The notes below the pieces were generated by a model. The model did no database searches, was not told where the DNA came from, and saw only the letters and a list, made by a program, of their open reading frames with translations. Shown here in pieces: positions 61,710-61,857 of a DNA stretch of 61,857 bases (position 1 is the first letter of the stretch; every line of letters starts with the position of its first letter). Source of the DNA: NVTR01 sp036479015 (GTDB taxonomy: Bacteria; Pseudomonadota; Alphaproteobacteria; Rhodobacterales; Rhodobacteraceae); contig JAZGFB010000050.1 in the NCBI GenBank assembly GCA_036479015.1, positions 1-61,857 on the forward strand, read 5' to 3'. The translations under genes were made by a program, and so were the position numbers.

Positions 61710-61857
61710 GGCCAGGACACCTTAATCCTGCGCCATCAGTTGCGTCTGAAAGCCTTCAACGTCATGAATTCAAACGAATGTGTAGTGATCTACACCAAGT
61801 TTGGATGAAGCAGCGGAGGAGGTTTTCAGGCGCAACCCGCAGGGCGCGGCCAGTTTT

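Overview
The window is a gene-dense piece of a bacterial chromosome, moderately GC-rich, with no phage, insertion sequence, CRISPR array or rRNA that I can see. Gene content and order point to the alphaproteobacterial order Rhodobacterales (Roseobacter group). The markers are DUF177-rpmF-plsX-fabH-ihfA-merR; an argS-SPOR-nagZ-scpA-scpB block; a double-length Dcd; HemA of the C4 pathway; a release factor 2 without the frameshift site; an M23-bactofilin pair; a GTTC-N7-GTTC LexA box; and sulfide-responsive ATTC-N8-GAAT operators. This is inference from families and synteny; no 16S gene is present.

Layout. 0-6 kb: the 5' part of cysS, a SoxR/glyoxalase-fold divergent pair with a readable SoxR promoter, a secreted protein built on an exact nonapeptide repeat, a Met-rich mini-lipoprotein, a PEP-mutase-family enzyme and an MttB-type methyltransferase. 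6-13 kb: ABC-F ATPase, MsrB, BamE, then the lipid/ribosome operon DUF177-rpmF-plsX-fabH-ihfA-MerR and tRNA-Pro(GGG). 13-22 kb: dCTP deaminase, then the leftward operon argS-SPOR-nagZ-scpA-scpB-small protein, a lipocalin-like protein, dgt and ErpA. 22-26 kb: a decayed DMT transporter, an AbrB-type permease, a GIN-domain secreted protein, XthA and a site-2-protease-like M50 peptidase. 26-34 kb: uvrA with a LexA box, a rhodanese with a SqrR-type operator, lpdA, DUF924, an MFS transporter and queA.

34-50 kb is largely an envelope region: AsmA-like protein, M23 peptidase plus bactofilin, PBP1A, N-acetylmuramoyl-L-alanine amidase, a DsbA-like thioredoxin and a RodZ-like protein, interleaved with prfB, ispG and hemA. 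50-62 kb: M20 peptidase, a frameshifted asparagine-synthetase-like gene, a small membrane protein, tRNA-Asp(GUC), sulfide:quinone oxidoreductase with a SqrR-type operator, histidine phosphatase, tRNA-Val(UAC), HU-like protein, a stand-alone S74 chaperone-domain protein, lon, tgt, SufT-like, SufA-like and TfoX-like proteins.

Most genes are housekeeping. The least explained items are the nonapeptide-repeat secreted protein and its Met-rich neighbour, the membrane-anchored S74-domain protein, several perfect palindromes in divergent promoters, and a recurrent GC-rich/TATTT/GAAGAAG extragenic element. The two SqrR-type sites, 25 kb apart, put the rhodanese and the sulfide oxidase into one probable regulon. 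Several convergent pairs overlap at their 3' ends, which shows strong compaction.
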